From DATLGB01 sp038232275 (GTDB taxonomy: Bacteria; Actinomycetota; Thermoleophilia; Solirubrobacterales; Solirubrobacteraceae), in contig JBBSIC010000052.1 in NCBI GenBank assembly GCA_038232275.1, positions 1 to 22,959 on the forward strand: 22,959 nt of DNA, given 5' to 3'. The translations under genes were made by a program, and so were the position numbers. Below are positions 10,059 to 16,808 of the stretch, piece after piece. The notes under the pieces were generated by a model, which was not told the origin of the DNA, made no database searches, and saw only the letters and a list, made by a program, of their open reading frames with translations. Each line of letters begins with the position of its first letter. The stretch's first letter is position 1.

Positions 10059-10961
10059 CTACCAGTCGTAGGCGGGCGCGCCGCGCCGCGGCGGGCGGGC
10101 GCGGAGCCGCTCGAGCTCCTCGGGTGCGATCGAGTAGCTGTGCTCCGCAGCCGGGAACTCCCTGGAACGGACGGCTTCCGCGTAGGCGGTGACCCCGCGC
10201 AGCATCTCGCCGCGGACGTCCGCGAACTGCCGCACGAACTTCGCGACGTGCCCCTGGTGGACCGCGAGCATGTCGTGCAGGACGAGCACCTGGCCGTCGG
10301 TCGCGGGCCCGGCGCCGATGCCGATGACGACGATCTCCATGTGCTCCATCACGAGGTCGGTGACCTGGGCGGGGATCGCCTCGAAGACGACGGCGAAGCA
10401 GCCGGCGTCCTGCAGCTCCATAGCGTCCTGCATGACCTGCGAGGCGCGCTCGGCCGTCCGCCCCTGGGCGCGGTAGCCGCCGAGCGAGGTCGCGGTCTGC
10501 GGCGTCAGGCCGACGTGTCCCATGACCGGGATGCCGGCGCTGACGATCGCGCGGGCGCGCTGCACGGAGGTGCCCCCGCCCTCCAGCTTGACCGCGTCGC
10601 AGCCCGCCTCCTTGACGAAGCGCTGGGCGGTCAGGATCGCGTGCTCGTCCGAGGACTCGTACGAGCCGAACGGCAGGTCGCCGATCAGCATCGGCGTCCT
10701 CAGCCCGCGGCGGACGGCGCGCGCGAGCATCAGCAGCTCGTCGACGGTCACGGGGACCGTGTCGCTGTAGCCGAGGACGTTGTTGGCGGCGGAGTCCCCG
10801 ACCAGCACGAGGTCCACGCCGGCCTCCTCGACCACGAGCGCGCTCGGGTGGTCGTAGGCGGTGACCATGACGATCGGGTCGCCGAGCGCCTTGCGCTCCT
10901 GGAGCTTTGTCAAATTGATCGGCTTGCGCGCGGGCGGCTCTTCGCGAGGGGCGCTGGACAT
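10059..10961 (-). CDS. panB: 3-Methyl-2-oxobutanoate hydroxymethyltransferase (PanB)
   Basis: A 300-residue TIM-barrel enzyme that adds a hydroxymethyl group from 5,10-methylene-THF to 2-oxoisovalerate, giving ketopantoate, the first committed step to pantothenate and CoA. Family motifs are present: VMVTAYDHPSA (31-41), VGDSAANNVLGY (54-65, metal-binding Asp), GDLPFGSYE (94-102), KLEGG (125-129), HVGLTPQ (149-155), the catalytic Glu region VVFEAIP (191-197) and IGIGAGPATDGQVLV (213-227). It carries about 15 extra residues at the N-terminus and a Pro/Arg-rich C-terminal tail compared with the compact form. It follows panD by a three-base gap, completing a panC-panD-panB order. Confidence 0.97.
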   Translation of the reverse strand: MSSAPREEPPARKPINLTKLQERKALGDPIVMVTAYDHPSALVVEEAGVDLVLVGDSAANNVLGYSDTVPVTVDELLMLARAVRRGLRTPMLIGDLPFGSYESSDEHAILTAQRFVKEAGCDAVKLEGGGTSVQRARAIVSAGIPVMGHVGLTPQTATSLGGYRAQGRTAERASQVMQDAMELQDAGCFAVVFEAIPAQVTDLVMEHMEIVVIGIGAGPATDGQVLVLHDMLAVHQGHVAKFVRQFADVRGEMLRGVTAYAEAVRSREFPAAEHSYSIAPEELERLRARPPRRGAPAYDW

Positions 10962-10964
10962 GGT

Positions 10965-11357
10965 CTAGGCCTCCTCGGGGGCCAGCAGGGTCGCGACGGC
11001 GTGGTCGACGTCGATGATGCGATTCATGCGGTCCACGTGGACGACGCGCGGCTCGTGGTGCTCGAGCTCCTCGCGCGTGTACTGCGCGTAGGAGATGACG
11101 ATGATCGTGTCGCCGTGGTGCACCAGGCGCGCGGCGGCGCCGTTGATCCGGATCTCGCCGGAGCCGGGGACGCCGGCGATCGTGTAGGTCTCGAAGCGCG
11201 CGCCGTTGTCGACGTCGACGACGGCGACCTGCTCGTGCTCGAGGATGTCGGCGGCCTCGAGCAGCTGCGGGTCGATCGTGACCGACCCCACGTAGTGCAG
11301 GTCGGAGTCGGTGATCGTGGCCCGGTGGATCTTGGACTTCAGCATGGTGCGGGTCAT
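10965..11357 (-). CDS. panD: Aspartate 1-decarboxylase precursor (PanD)
   Basis: A 130-residue pyruvoyl enzyme that makes beta-alanine from L-aspartate for pantothenate synthesis. The proenzyme self-cleaves between G24 and S25 in LHYVGSV, and S25 becomes the pyruvoyl group. Other conserved pieces are MLKSKIHRATIT (5-16), VVDVDNGARFETY, and INGAAARLVHHGD. The start at ATG 11357 (MTRTMLKSK) is preferred over the internal Met because it places the cleavage site at 24/25, as in the classic enzymes, and because its ATG overlaps the panC stop (ATGA). It is not separately promoted as far as can be seen. Maturation may need no partner, since actinobacterial PanD usually self-processes. Confidence 0.96.
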   Translation of the reverse strand: MTRTMLKSKIHRATITDSDLHYVGSVTIDPQLLEAADILEHEQVAVVDVDNGARFETYTIAGVPGSGEIRINGAAARLVHHGDTIIVISYAQYTREELEHHEPRVVHVDRMNRIIDVDHAVATLLAPEEA

Positions 11358-12214
11358 GGGAGCGGCGGGCCTCCGGTGGCGATGGTCACGTTGTCGATCA
11401 GGCGAGTGGCGCCGACGCGCGCGGCGACGGCGATCAGGACGTGCCCGTTGACGGTGGAAACGGGCTGGAAGGTGTCCGGGGCCACCACGGCGACGTACTC
11501 CGGGGTGACGGCGGCGTCGCGCATCGCCGCCGCCGCGCCGGCGCGGAGGCGTTCGGCGTCGCGCTCCCCGGCGGCGGCGGCGCGCCCCGCGGCGGTCAGG
11601 CCGCGGTGCAGCGCCGTGGCCTGCGCGCGCTCGGCGGGGCTCAGGCGGACGTTGCGGCTGCTCAGCGCGAGGCCGTCGGGCTCGCGGACGATGGGGAGGA
11701 CCTCGATCGCGACGGGGATGTCGAGGTCGGCGACCAGGCGGCGCACGAGCGCGACCTGCTGGGCGTCCTTGGCCCCGAAGTACGCGCGGTCGGGCCCCAC
11801 CATGTTGAGCATCTTGGCCACGACGGTGGCCACTCCGGCGAAGTGTCCGGGCCGGTGCGCCCCCTCGAAGCTGTCGCTGAGCCCCGCGACGGTGACCGTG
11901 GTCGCGAAGCCCGCCGGGTAGACCTCCTCGAGCCCGGGCGCGAACAGGACGGTCGCGCCCTCGCGGGCGGCGAGCGCCGCGTCGCGCGCCGCGTCGCGGG
12001 GGTAGGCGTCGAGATCCTGGGCCTCGTCGAACTGGGTCGGGTTGACGAACAGCCACACCACGACCTCGTCGCAGGCGTCGCGGGCCGCGGCGATCAGCGA
12101 CAGGTGTCCGGCGTGAAACGCCCCCATCGTGGGGACGAGGCCGACGCTGCGGCCCAGCCGCCTGGCCTCCGCCACGTGGGCGCGGACCGCGGCGACGGTG
12201 CGGACGGTCTTCAT
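11354..12214 (-). CDS. panC: Pantothenate synthetase (PanC)
   Basis: A 286-residue ligase joining pantoate and beta-alanine with ATP to give pantothenate. It shows the nucleotidyltransferase signature with the HIGH-like HAGH (34-37) after VPTMGAFHAGH, LFVNPTQF (55-62), FGAKDAQQ (146-153) and the KMSKS-like region DGLALSSRN (180-188). Length is normal. The start ATG at 12214 overlaps the stop of the DUF2520 gene by ATGA, and its own stop overlaps panD the same way, so all three are co-translated. The longer open frame extending upstream is a shadow of the DUF2520 gene and was rejected. Confidence 0.97.
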   Translation of the reverse strand: MKTVRTVAAVRAHVAEARRLGRSVGLVPTMGAFHAGHLSLIAAARDACDEVVVWLFVNPTQFDEAQDLDAYPRDAARDAALAAREGATVLFAPGLEEVYPAGFATTVTVAGLSDSFEGAHRPGHFAGVATVVAKMLNMVGPDRAYFGAKDAQQVALVRRLVADLDIPVAIEVLPIVREPDGLALSSRNVRLSPAERAQATALHRGLTAAGRAAAAGERDAERLRAGAAAAMRDAAVTPEYVAVVAPDTFQPVSTVNGHVLIAVAARVGATRLIDNVTIATGGPPLP

Positions 12215-12906
12215 GCCGCGGTCGCCTCCGCGAGGGCGTCGTAGAGCGGCAGCAGGTCGGGCAGGCGCTCGCGCAGCGCCGCGCGGTGGCGCTGCACCGT
12301 GGCGTCGTCGCCGCGGGCGATCGGGCCGGTGAGGGCGGCCGGCCCCCGGGCCGCCCAGTTCTCGACGGTGGCGCGCACGAGCGGGACGAGCGCCTCGCGC
12401 GTGACGCCGGCGCTCGCGGCGACGCGCTCGGCCGCCGTCTCGACGGTCACGAGGAAGTTCGACGCGATCGACGCCGCGGCGTGGTAGGCGGCGCGGTCGG
12501 CGTCGGCGACCTCGATCGGGCGCATCCCCAGCCGGCGCGCGAGCTCGGCGGCCACCCGGGTCTCGCCGGCCACGGCGGCGCCGGCGCCCGCGAAGTCCGT
12601 GGCGCCCTGCGCGGGCACCGTCATCAGCGGATGCAGCGAGAGGGCGCGGTGCCCGGCGCGGCTGATCGGCTCGAGCGTCGTGGCCCCGGAGCAGTGGCCG
12701 ACCAGCGGGCCGGGCGCCACGGCGGCGGCCGCGTCGGCGATCGCGTGGTCGGGCACCGTCAGCAGCACGAGCGTCGCCGCGGCGTCGGGCGGCTCGCCGC
12801 GGCCGAGCGGGCCCTGGACACGCAGGCCGGCTGCGCGCAGGGAGGCGCCGAGGGCAGTGCCCAGGCGACCGGGGCCGATGATGGCGATCAGGTCCAGTTC
12901 TCGCAT
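12211..12906 (-). CDS. Rossmann-fold/DUF2520 protein, candidate ketopantoate reductase
   Basis: A 231-residue protein with an N-terminal NAD(P)-binding fold (IAIIGPGRLGTALG, about 7-20), a VLLTVPDHAI strand-loop, and HCSGATTLEPI, then HPLMTVP and a helical C-terminal half (about 140-225) like the DUF2520 domain. Family members resemble 6-phosphogluconate-dehydrogenase-like reductases. The gene heads the panC-panD-panB run, and no panE is visible here, so a role in reducing ketopantoate to pantoate is an attractive guess from position; it is not shown by sequence alone. The start at ATG 12906 (MRELDLIAIIGPG) is preferred because the upstream in-frame 28 codons are basic and atypical. A TACTAT -10-like hexamer lies at 13001-12996 on this strand. 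Confidence 0.85.
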   Translation of the reverse strand: MRELDLIAIIGPGRLGTALGASLRAAGLRVQGPLGRGEPPDAAATLVLLTVPDHAIADAAAAVAPGPLVGHCSGATTLEPISRAGHRALSLHPLMTVPAQGATDFAGAGAAVAGETRVAAELARRLGMRPIEVADADRAAYHAAASIASNFLVTVETAAERVAASAGVTREALVPLVRATVENWAARGPAALTGPIARGDDATVQRHRAALRERLPDLLPLYDALAEATAA

Positions 12907-12974
12907 GAGATACCGGCGTGAGAGGGGTCTGCGAACGAAAATCCGGGTTTTGCGGGGTCCGTCCCTTAGTGAAG

Positions 12975-12990
12975 GTGACGGCCGCGTCAC
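12975..12990. repeat. Inverted repeat between the pan operon and the glycosylase gene
   Basis: GTGACG-GCCG-CGTCAC, 6-base perfect arms with a 4-base centre, in the 124-base gap between two divergent genes. It lies just downstream of the candidate pan-operon -10 (TACTAT, 13001-12996, minus strand) and about 40-56 bases upstream of the glycosylase start, so it could be an operator for either. No known regulator is recognised. Confidence 0.4.
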
Positions 12991-13018
12991 GCCACATAGT
13001 ACCGGCCGGGCGCTTGGT

Positions 13019-13024
13019 TACGCT
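13019..13024 (+). promoter_or_regulatory. Candidate -10 element of the glycosylase gene (leaderless)
   Basis: TACGCT fits the actinobacterial TAnnnT form, with exactly six bases between it and the ATG at 13031. Transcription would start at or next to the A of the start codon. No Shine-Dalgarno-like sequence lies before the ATG, consistent with a leaderless mRNA. No clear -35 box is seen. Confidence 0.5.
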
Positions 13025-13030
13025 GGTTGT

Positions 13031-14788
13031 ATGCGAACCGCCGAGGAGCGCCGGGAGGAGCTCAAGGCCGTCTATCGCGAGTCCAGTGGCTGCGTGCGCT
13101 GCCCGCAGCTCGCCGCGGCCCGCCAGACCGTGGTCTTCGGCTCGGGCAACGCGGACGCCGACCTGATGTTCGTCGGCGAGGCCCCGGGGCGCTCCGAGGA
13201 CGAGCAGGGCGTCCCATTCGTCGGCCAGGCGGGCCGCCTGCTCGACGAGCTGCTCGCCGGCATCGGGCTCCAGCGGGCCGACGTCTTCGTCGCAAATGTG
13301 CTCAAGTGCCTCAGCTACACCGCGATGGTCCAGCTTGGAGATGGTTCGTGGGAGCGCATCAGCCGTCTCGTCCGATCGCGCTATCCAGGGACAGTCATGT
13401 CCGTCGACGCCGACGGAATCCTGGTGCCGAAACGGGTGACCGGCTGGCACGCAACGCCCCTCGGCGGGCGTCGAGTGTTCAAGTTGTCCTTCAAGACAGC
13501 GAGGATCAACGGTCCTCGGAAGGCCGGCGTGCAGCTGACCGGCGATCACCCGGTGCTGACGGAGCGCGGCTACGTCCCAGTCCAGGATCTCCAGCCGGGC
13601 GATCGTGTCGCGACAGGCCAGGGACTCAGCAAGACCGCATACGACACCGTCTGCGGCACATTGCTCGGGGATGGGTACCTTCCCGCTCGGTCATCGACCG
13701 TGACCTTCGGCCACTGCGAGCGGCAGGCCCAACACGCTGCTTTCAAGGCCTGGCTTCTGGCTGAGCTGAACCCTCGTAGCCAACACTTGAGCGTCGCCGC
13801 CGCCGCTGGGGGTGAACGCATGTACGACGTCGTGCACGTCCGTACGCTTGCTCATCGGGCGCTCCGAACCTTGCGGCCGGAGTTCTATGCAGATCGGAAG
13901 GTCGTGCCAGACTGGATGGCGACAGCGTTGAACGTCCGTATGCTCGCGATCTGGTTCATGGATGACGGGTACACAAGAATCCGTGGTGGCGGACGACAGC
14001 CGTTGTCCGAGCTGGCCACCAACGGGTTCAGCGATGCTGATCGCCACGTCCTGCGCCAGGGTTTGTTGGCGATGGGGCTGCCAACGAAGGCCGGTGGGGG
14101 ACGGCTCTTCTTCGACGTCACCAGCAGCCGCCTGCTCTCAGAGCTGATCGCGCCCCTGGTTCCTCCCAGCATGCGTTACAAGCTCGTGCCGGACGTCGAG
14201 TCGCGCGTTCGGTATGACTCTTCCCGGTGGCAATGCGGGTTGCCACGCACGATGTACGACGAGGTCGAGGTGGAGGACATCAGCGACCGCGAGCGGCACG
14301 ATACGACGTTCTTCTGCATCGATGTCGAGGACAACCACAACTTCGTGACGGCCGGCGGTGTCGTGCACAATTGCCGGCCCCCCGGCAACCGCGATCCGCT
14401 CCCCCAGGAGATCGCCAACTGCCAGGACTACCTGTTCCGCCAGCTCGACCTGCTCGAGCCGAAGGTCGTCTGCACGCTCGGCAACTTCTCGACGAAGCTG
14501 CTGCGCGGCGACCCCACGGGCATCACCCGTCTGCACGGGCAGCCCGAGCTGCGCGTGATCGGCCCCCGCGCGGTGCGCCTCGTCCCGCTGTATCACCCGG
14601 CGGCGGCGCTCTACACCCGCTCCCTGCTCGAGACGCTCAAGGCGGACTTCGCGCGCATTCCGGCGCTGCTCGCACTCGACGCGCCGGCCCAGCCGGAGCC
14701 CCTAGAGCCCGAGCCCGAGCCCGAGCCGGCGGCGTTGGAGCCCGAGGCGCTCGCAGAGCCCGACGAGCACCAGCTCGGGCTCTTCTGA
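13031..14788 (+). CDS. Family 4 uracil-DNA glycosylase [4Fe-4S], intein-containing precursor
   Basis: A 585-residue precursor whose exteins (1-92 and the last 138 residues) make a 230-residue family 4 uracil-DNA glycosylase, which removes uracil from DNA to start base excision repair. N-extein: C21 and C24 (GCVRCP) are Fe-S ligands; the active-site motif GEAPGRSEDEQGVPFVG spans 49-65. C-extein: the third ligand is the Cys in CRPPGNRDP, directly after the intein, and the fourth is in ANCQDYL, 16 residues on; the motif LYHPAAAL (Y-H-P) contributes to uracil-DNA binding. An acidic Glu-Pro repeat tail follows and ends in QLGLF, matching the sliding-clamp binding consensus QLxLF. The ATG at 13031 is chosen because it gives the normal family N-terminus and sits six bases after a TACGCT element; upstream frame is a shadow of the divergent gene. 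Confidence 0.95.
   Translation: MRTAEERREELKAVYRESSGCVRCPQLAAARQTVVFGSGNADADLMFVGEAPGRSEDEQGVPFVGQAGRLLDELLAGIGLQRADVFVANVLKCLSYTAMVQLGDGSWERISRLVRSRYPGTVMSVDADGILVPKRVTGWHATPLGGRRVFKLSFKTARINGPRKAGVQLTGDHPVLTERGYVPVQDLQPGDRVATGQGLSKTAYDTVCGTLLGDGYLPARSSTVTFGHCERQAQHAAFKAWLLAELNPRSQHLSVAAAAGGERMYDVVHVRTLAHRALRTLRPEFYADRKVVPDWMATALNVRMLAIWFMDDGYTRIRGGGRQPLSELATNGFSDADRHVLRQGLLAMGLPTKAGGGRLFFDVTSSRLLSELIAPLVPPSMRYKLVPDVESRVRYDSSRWQCGLPRTMYDEVEVEDISDRERHDTTFFCIDVEDNHNFVTAGGVVHNCRPPGNRDPLPQEIANCQDYLFRQLDLLEPKVVCTLGNFSTKLLRGDPTGITRLHGQPELRVIGPRAVRLVPLYHPAAALYTRSLLETLKADFARIPALLALDAPAQPEPLEPEPEPEPAALEPEALAEPDEHQLGLF
13307..14371 (+). mobile_element. Intein with LAGLIDADG homing endonuclease inside the uracil-DNA glycosylase
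   Basis: A 355-residue in-frame insertion with all splicing blocks. It begins with Cys1 (CLSYTAMVQLGDG, block A), has block B with T78-x-x-H81 (LTGDHPV), and ends in block F/G FFCIDVEDNHNFV...GVVHN, with penultimate His354 and terminal Asn355; the +1 extein residue is Cys. Between them is a homing-endonuclease region with two LAGLIDADG-type helices, VCGTLLGDGYL (115-125, Asp122) and MLAIWFMDDGY (212-222, Asp219/220). All residues needed for class 1 splicing are present, so it is probably active. Base composition differs from the host gene: 31 of 60 bases are G/C at 13921-13980 versus 46 of 60 at 13201-13260, pointing to recent arrival. Confidence 0.96.
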
Positions 14789-14831
14789 GCGACGTCCGCG
14801 AGTGAGCCGCTGGGGCCGCGGTGCCCGAACG

Positions 14832-14848
14832 CCTAAGAGATTCTTTAG
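14832..14848. terminator. Weak hairpin after the glycosylase gene
   Basis: CCTAAGA pairs with TCTTTAGG if one base is bulged out, 44-60 bases after the glycosylase stop codon. There is no following T-run, so it is at best a weak terminator or a relic. The 93 bases between the glycosylase stop and the next ORF hold nothing else recognisable. Confidence 0.25.
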
Positions 14849-14881
14849 GGCTCCGTATGTTCTGGGGCGCTGGGCCGTTGT

Positions 14882-15304
14882 ATGCCTGTGAGCTCTTGTG
14901 CGAGGCGCCTCATCCGGGTCGTGTTCTGGCCGTTGATGGTCGGTGTGATTGGGGTGGCCGTGGTCGTGCCGGCGTCTGGCGCCGGCGGTCGTGGGGGCGC
15001 GGCTGTCAGCGATCCGCCGAATGAGGCGGGCGCCGAGGTGGTTCGGGAGAGGGTCAAGGAGGTGCGTGCGGCGCGGGATCGGTTTGAGGAGCGGCGGCGC
15101 ACGCCGGAGGCACGGGATCGCAGGCGCCGCTCCCGGGGGCAGTTCGGCGCTCTCTCCGCGATCCACACGCCACGCACCCCGTCGCCGCCAACACCAGCCG
15201 CCGCCACCGCGCCGGCGACGTCGCCGACACGCGGATCACGAGCGGGTTTACGAGTTCATCGCGGCATTGCTTGTGGTCGAGTTCGAGAATCCGGAGAGCG
15301 CTGA
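14882..15304 (+). CDS. Short secreted-type protein of unknown function, probably the 5' part of a broken gene
   Basis: 140 residues from ATG 14882. The N-terminus has basic residues followed by a hydrophobic segment (about 12-31, VVFWPLMVGVIGVAVVVPAS) and then AGA, like a signal peptide. A charged, helical, Arg/Glu-rich segment follows (about 52-85, with ERRRTPEARDRRRRSRG), then a Pro/Thr/Ala-rich stretch. The last 25 residues (RGSRAGLRVHRG...) overlap in another frame the start of a better-looking TPR-like sequence and look like out-of-frame translation. No family is recognised. The signal peptide and ERRRTPEAR segment probably belonged to a larger secreted protein whose body was lost or frameshifted. 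It is possible that the short form is a real small exported protein. Confidence 0.4.
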   Translation: MPVSSCARRLIRVVFWPLMVGVIGVAVVVPASGAGGRGGAAVSDPPNEAGAEVVRERVKEVRAARDRFEERRRTPEARDRRRRSRGQFGALSAIHTPRTPSPPTPAAATAPATSPTRGSRAGLRVHRGIACGRVRESGER

Positions 15305-15791
15305 GCGGGCGATGGTCATCGCTGACGCGCTCGCCGAGCTCGGTGAGGACCGTTCCTGGGCGAGCGTCTGGTGGGCTTACGGCGCGATCCATCATGACCT
15401 AAGCGATGAGGCGCTTGAACGCGCCGGCGACCTGCTCGAAAGGGTCGACCGGTTTGACCAGGCCCAGGCGGCTGCGCTGATGCTTCGAGCAGAGATCAGG
15501 TACACGCAAGCCCTCTATCGCGACGCCGAGCCCGACCAGAACGAGCAGCTGGGAATCTTGTCCGAAGCTGTGGGCTTGGCGCCGGAGTGGCCGAACATTC
15601 GAGTGCGGCTGGCGCGCGCTTTGTGGTCGGCGGGGGATGCCGAGTCGGCGCGAATGCACGCCGAGGCTGCGATCGCGCTAACGGCAGCGCCACCGTCCGA
15701 GGATCCCTTCGACGTCGCCATCTCGGGGAAGGGTCTTCGCCCTGGCTGGGCGAGCGATGAGCTCACCGCTCTTGGGCTCCTTCAACGCTGA
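15228..15791 (+). pseudogene. TPR-like helical fragment, N-terminus lost by frameshift or deletion
   Basis: About 187 codons in a frame different from the preceding secreted-type ORF. From HADHERVYEF onward the sequence is convincingly protein-like: helix pairs such as SWASVWWAYGAIHHDL, AQAAALMLRAEIRYTQAL, NEQLGILSEAVGLAP and PNIRVRLARALWSAGDAESARMHAEAAIAL follow the tetratricopeptide pattern of small/large residue alternation with Ala and Pro at turns. Upstream in this frame the translation is only Arg/Pro-rich low complexity. Either the gene begins at an internal start (GTG 15273 or ATG 15312), giving a 172- or 159-residue cytoplasmic TPR protein, or it is the rear half of the broken gene beginning at 14882. 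TPR units mediate protein-protein contacts; no specific function can be assigned. Confidence 0.5.
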
Positions 15792-15906
15792 CGGCGAGAA
15801 GTTTCAGGACGTGGCGCGGATCTCGTTCGAGGAGCCGGTCGAGGTGATCAGGCACCATCCGGACCACTACCAGCGGTGGTGGAGGCCGATGCTCAGGTTC
15901 TTCTGA
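15757..15906 (+). CDS. 49-residue ORF overlapping the end of the TPR-like fragment
   Basis: It begins at ATG 15757 (MSSPLLGSFNADGEKF) and ends in WWRPMLRFF, overlapping the previous frame by 35 bases. The residue mix (aromatic- and acid-rich, with VEVIRHHPDHYQRWW) is unlike a GC-rich shadow frame, and it ends well inside an otherwise empty stretch, so it may be a real small gene or the tail of one. No family is recognised. A GGGCGAG just before the ATG could act as a weak ribosome site. Alternatively it is the true C-terminus of the TPR-like gene, displaced by another frameshift. Confidence 0.35.
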   Translation: MSSPLLGSFNADGEKFQDVARISFEEPVEVIRHHPDHYQRWWRPMLRFF

Positions 15907-16049
15907 GCGGCAAACGGTAAGCGCGATCAAGGCCGCCACGCTCCCGCTTGCCTCGAGCAGCAAGCCTCGGTTGCTCCTCTACGTCCAGTTGTCACGCACG
16001 AGGTCGCGCGATGACGCTCAGGTGCTGGCGGCGGGCGCGGTGGGTTCGT

Positions 16050-16650
16050 CATCGACAGTGTGGCGCTGTTGCGGCCCGGCGAGCACCACACGATCGCGCC
16101 GGTCTGATGGTCAGCCACGCTGGTCAGGTAGCGGTGATGACGGCGGTAGCTGATCTCGTCCACGCCGATCGCGACGAGGCCCTCCAGGCGCCGGTCGTCG
16201 AGGTGGTCTGAGACGACACGCGCGACGATCCGCCCGACCATGTCCCACCCCGACCCGCGGCAGCCGGGTGATCGGCGTGAACGCCATCTGCTGGGCCAAC
16301 CACGCGACGACGTCTTCGAAGTCACGGGTGTGATGAGCACCCGTCCGGGCCCACGGCACGGGCTCGGCGCGCACACCGCAGTCCGCGCATCTGAGCAGCC
16401 GCAGCTCGCTCTCGATGAAGCAGCGACTCGCACCGAGATCGAGATGCCGCCAGCGCTTGATGCGACGATCGTGGACCTGCAGTCGGCCGGTCTGCCCGCA
16501 GCCGCCGCAGACCCGTCGCCGGCGCCTGAGCCTGACCGTGACCACGACGCCGTCGCTGGTGAAGCTGACATCGATGACCGACGCCCCAGGCACGTGAGCA
16601 GGTCAAACGCGGCGAGGTGTTCTCGGCCGAGCAGATTAAGCGCGAGCTTC
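16050..16650 (-). pseudogene. ISL3-family transposase remnant (frameshifted and truncated)
   Basis: Two frames must be joined to read it. The first (from a GTG at 16593) gives SVIDVSFTSDGVVVTVRLRRR, a zinc-ribbon pair (VCGGCG and RCADCGVR), RRIKRWRHLDLG and HHTRDFEDVVAWLAQQM, the usual N-terminal half of ISL3 transposases. At a GC run near 16247-16253 the frame slips, and the other frame continues with GWDMVGRIVARVVSDHL, the catalytic-Asp motif AIGVDEISYRRHHRYLTSVADHQTG, and ends at NSATL. The rest of the DDE domain, roughly half the protein, is missing. A possible further upstream piece (LNLLGREHLAAFDLLT) lies in the second frame near 16603-16650. The flanks 15907-16049 and 16651-16808 contain no other gene, and no terminal inverted repeats could be made out. 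Confidence 0.82.
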
Positions 16651-16808
16651 GGTGATCGACGCGTCGGTGCCCGTGGTGTTCCGCGGAACCGTGTTTGCAA
16701 CAACTTTGTGACAATCCGTGCCTGCCCGGCGATCGTGTGCTACGTCGGAGGTACCGCTCACTCACGGCCGACCGCTATCCACAGATGCTCCTCTGGGTGG
16801 GCCGCCCC

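Noticed and set aside
12940..12953. Near-palindrome AAAATCCGGGTTTT in the pan/glycosylase gap
   Set aside because: One central mismatch, and it lies in the expected pan-operon leader with no matching second copy; too weak to call a site.
12599..13030. Upstream extension of the glycosylase frame
   Set aside because: It lies over the divergent DUF2520 gene and reads as low complexity; the family N-terminus begins at 13031.
15763..15963. Minus-strand frame MLLEASGSVAALIALTV...
   Set aside because: It is the antisense reading of the 49-residue ORF and TPR-like tail, without motifs or a promoter; no match to the missing transposase half.
16775..16783. DnaA-box-like CTATCCACA
   Set aside because: A single 9-mer with one mismatch to TTATCCACA, with no cluster, no dnaA or dnaN nearby and no AT-rich element, so there is no support for an origin.
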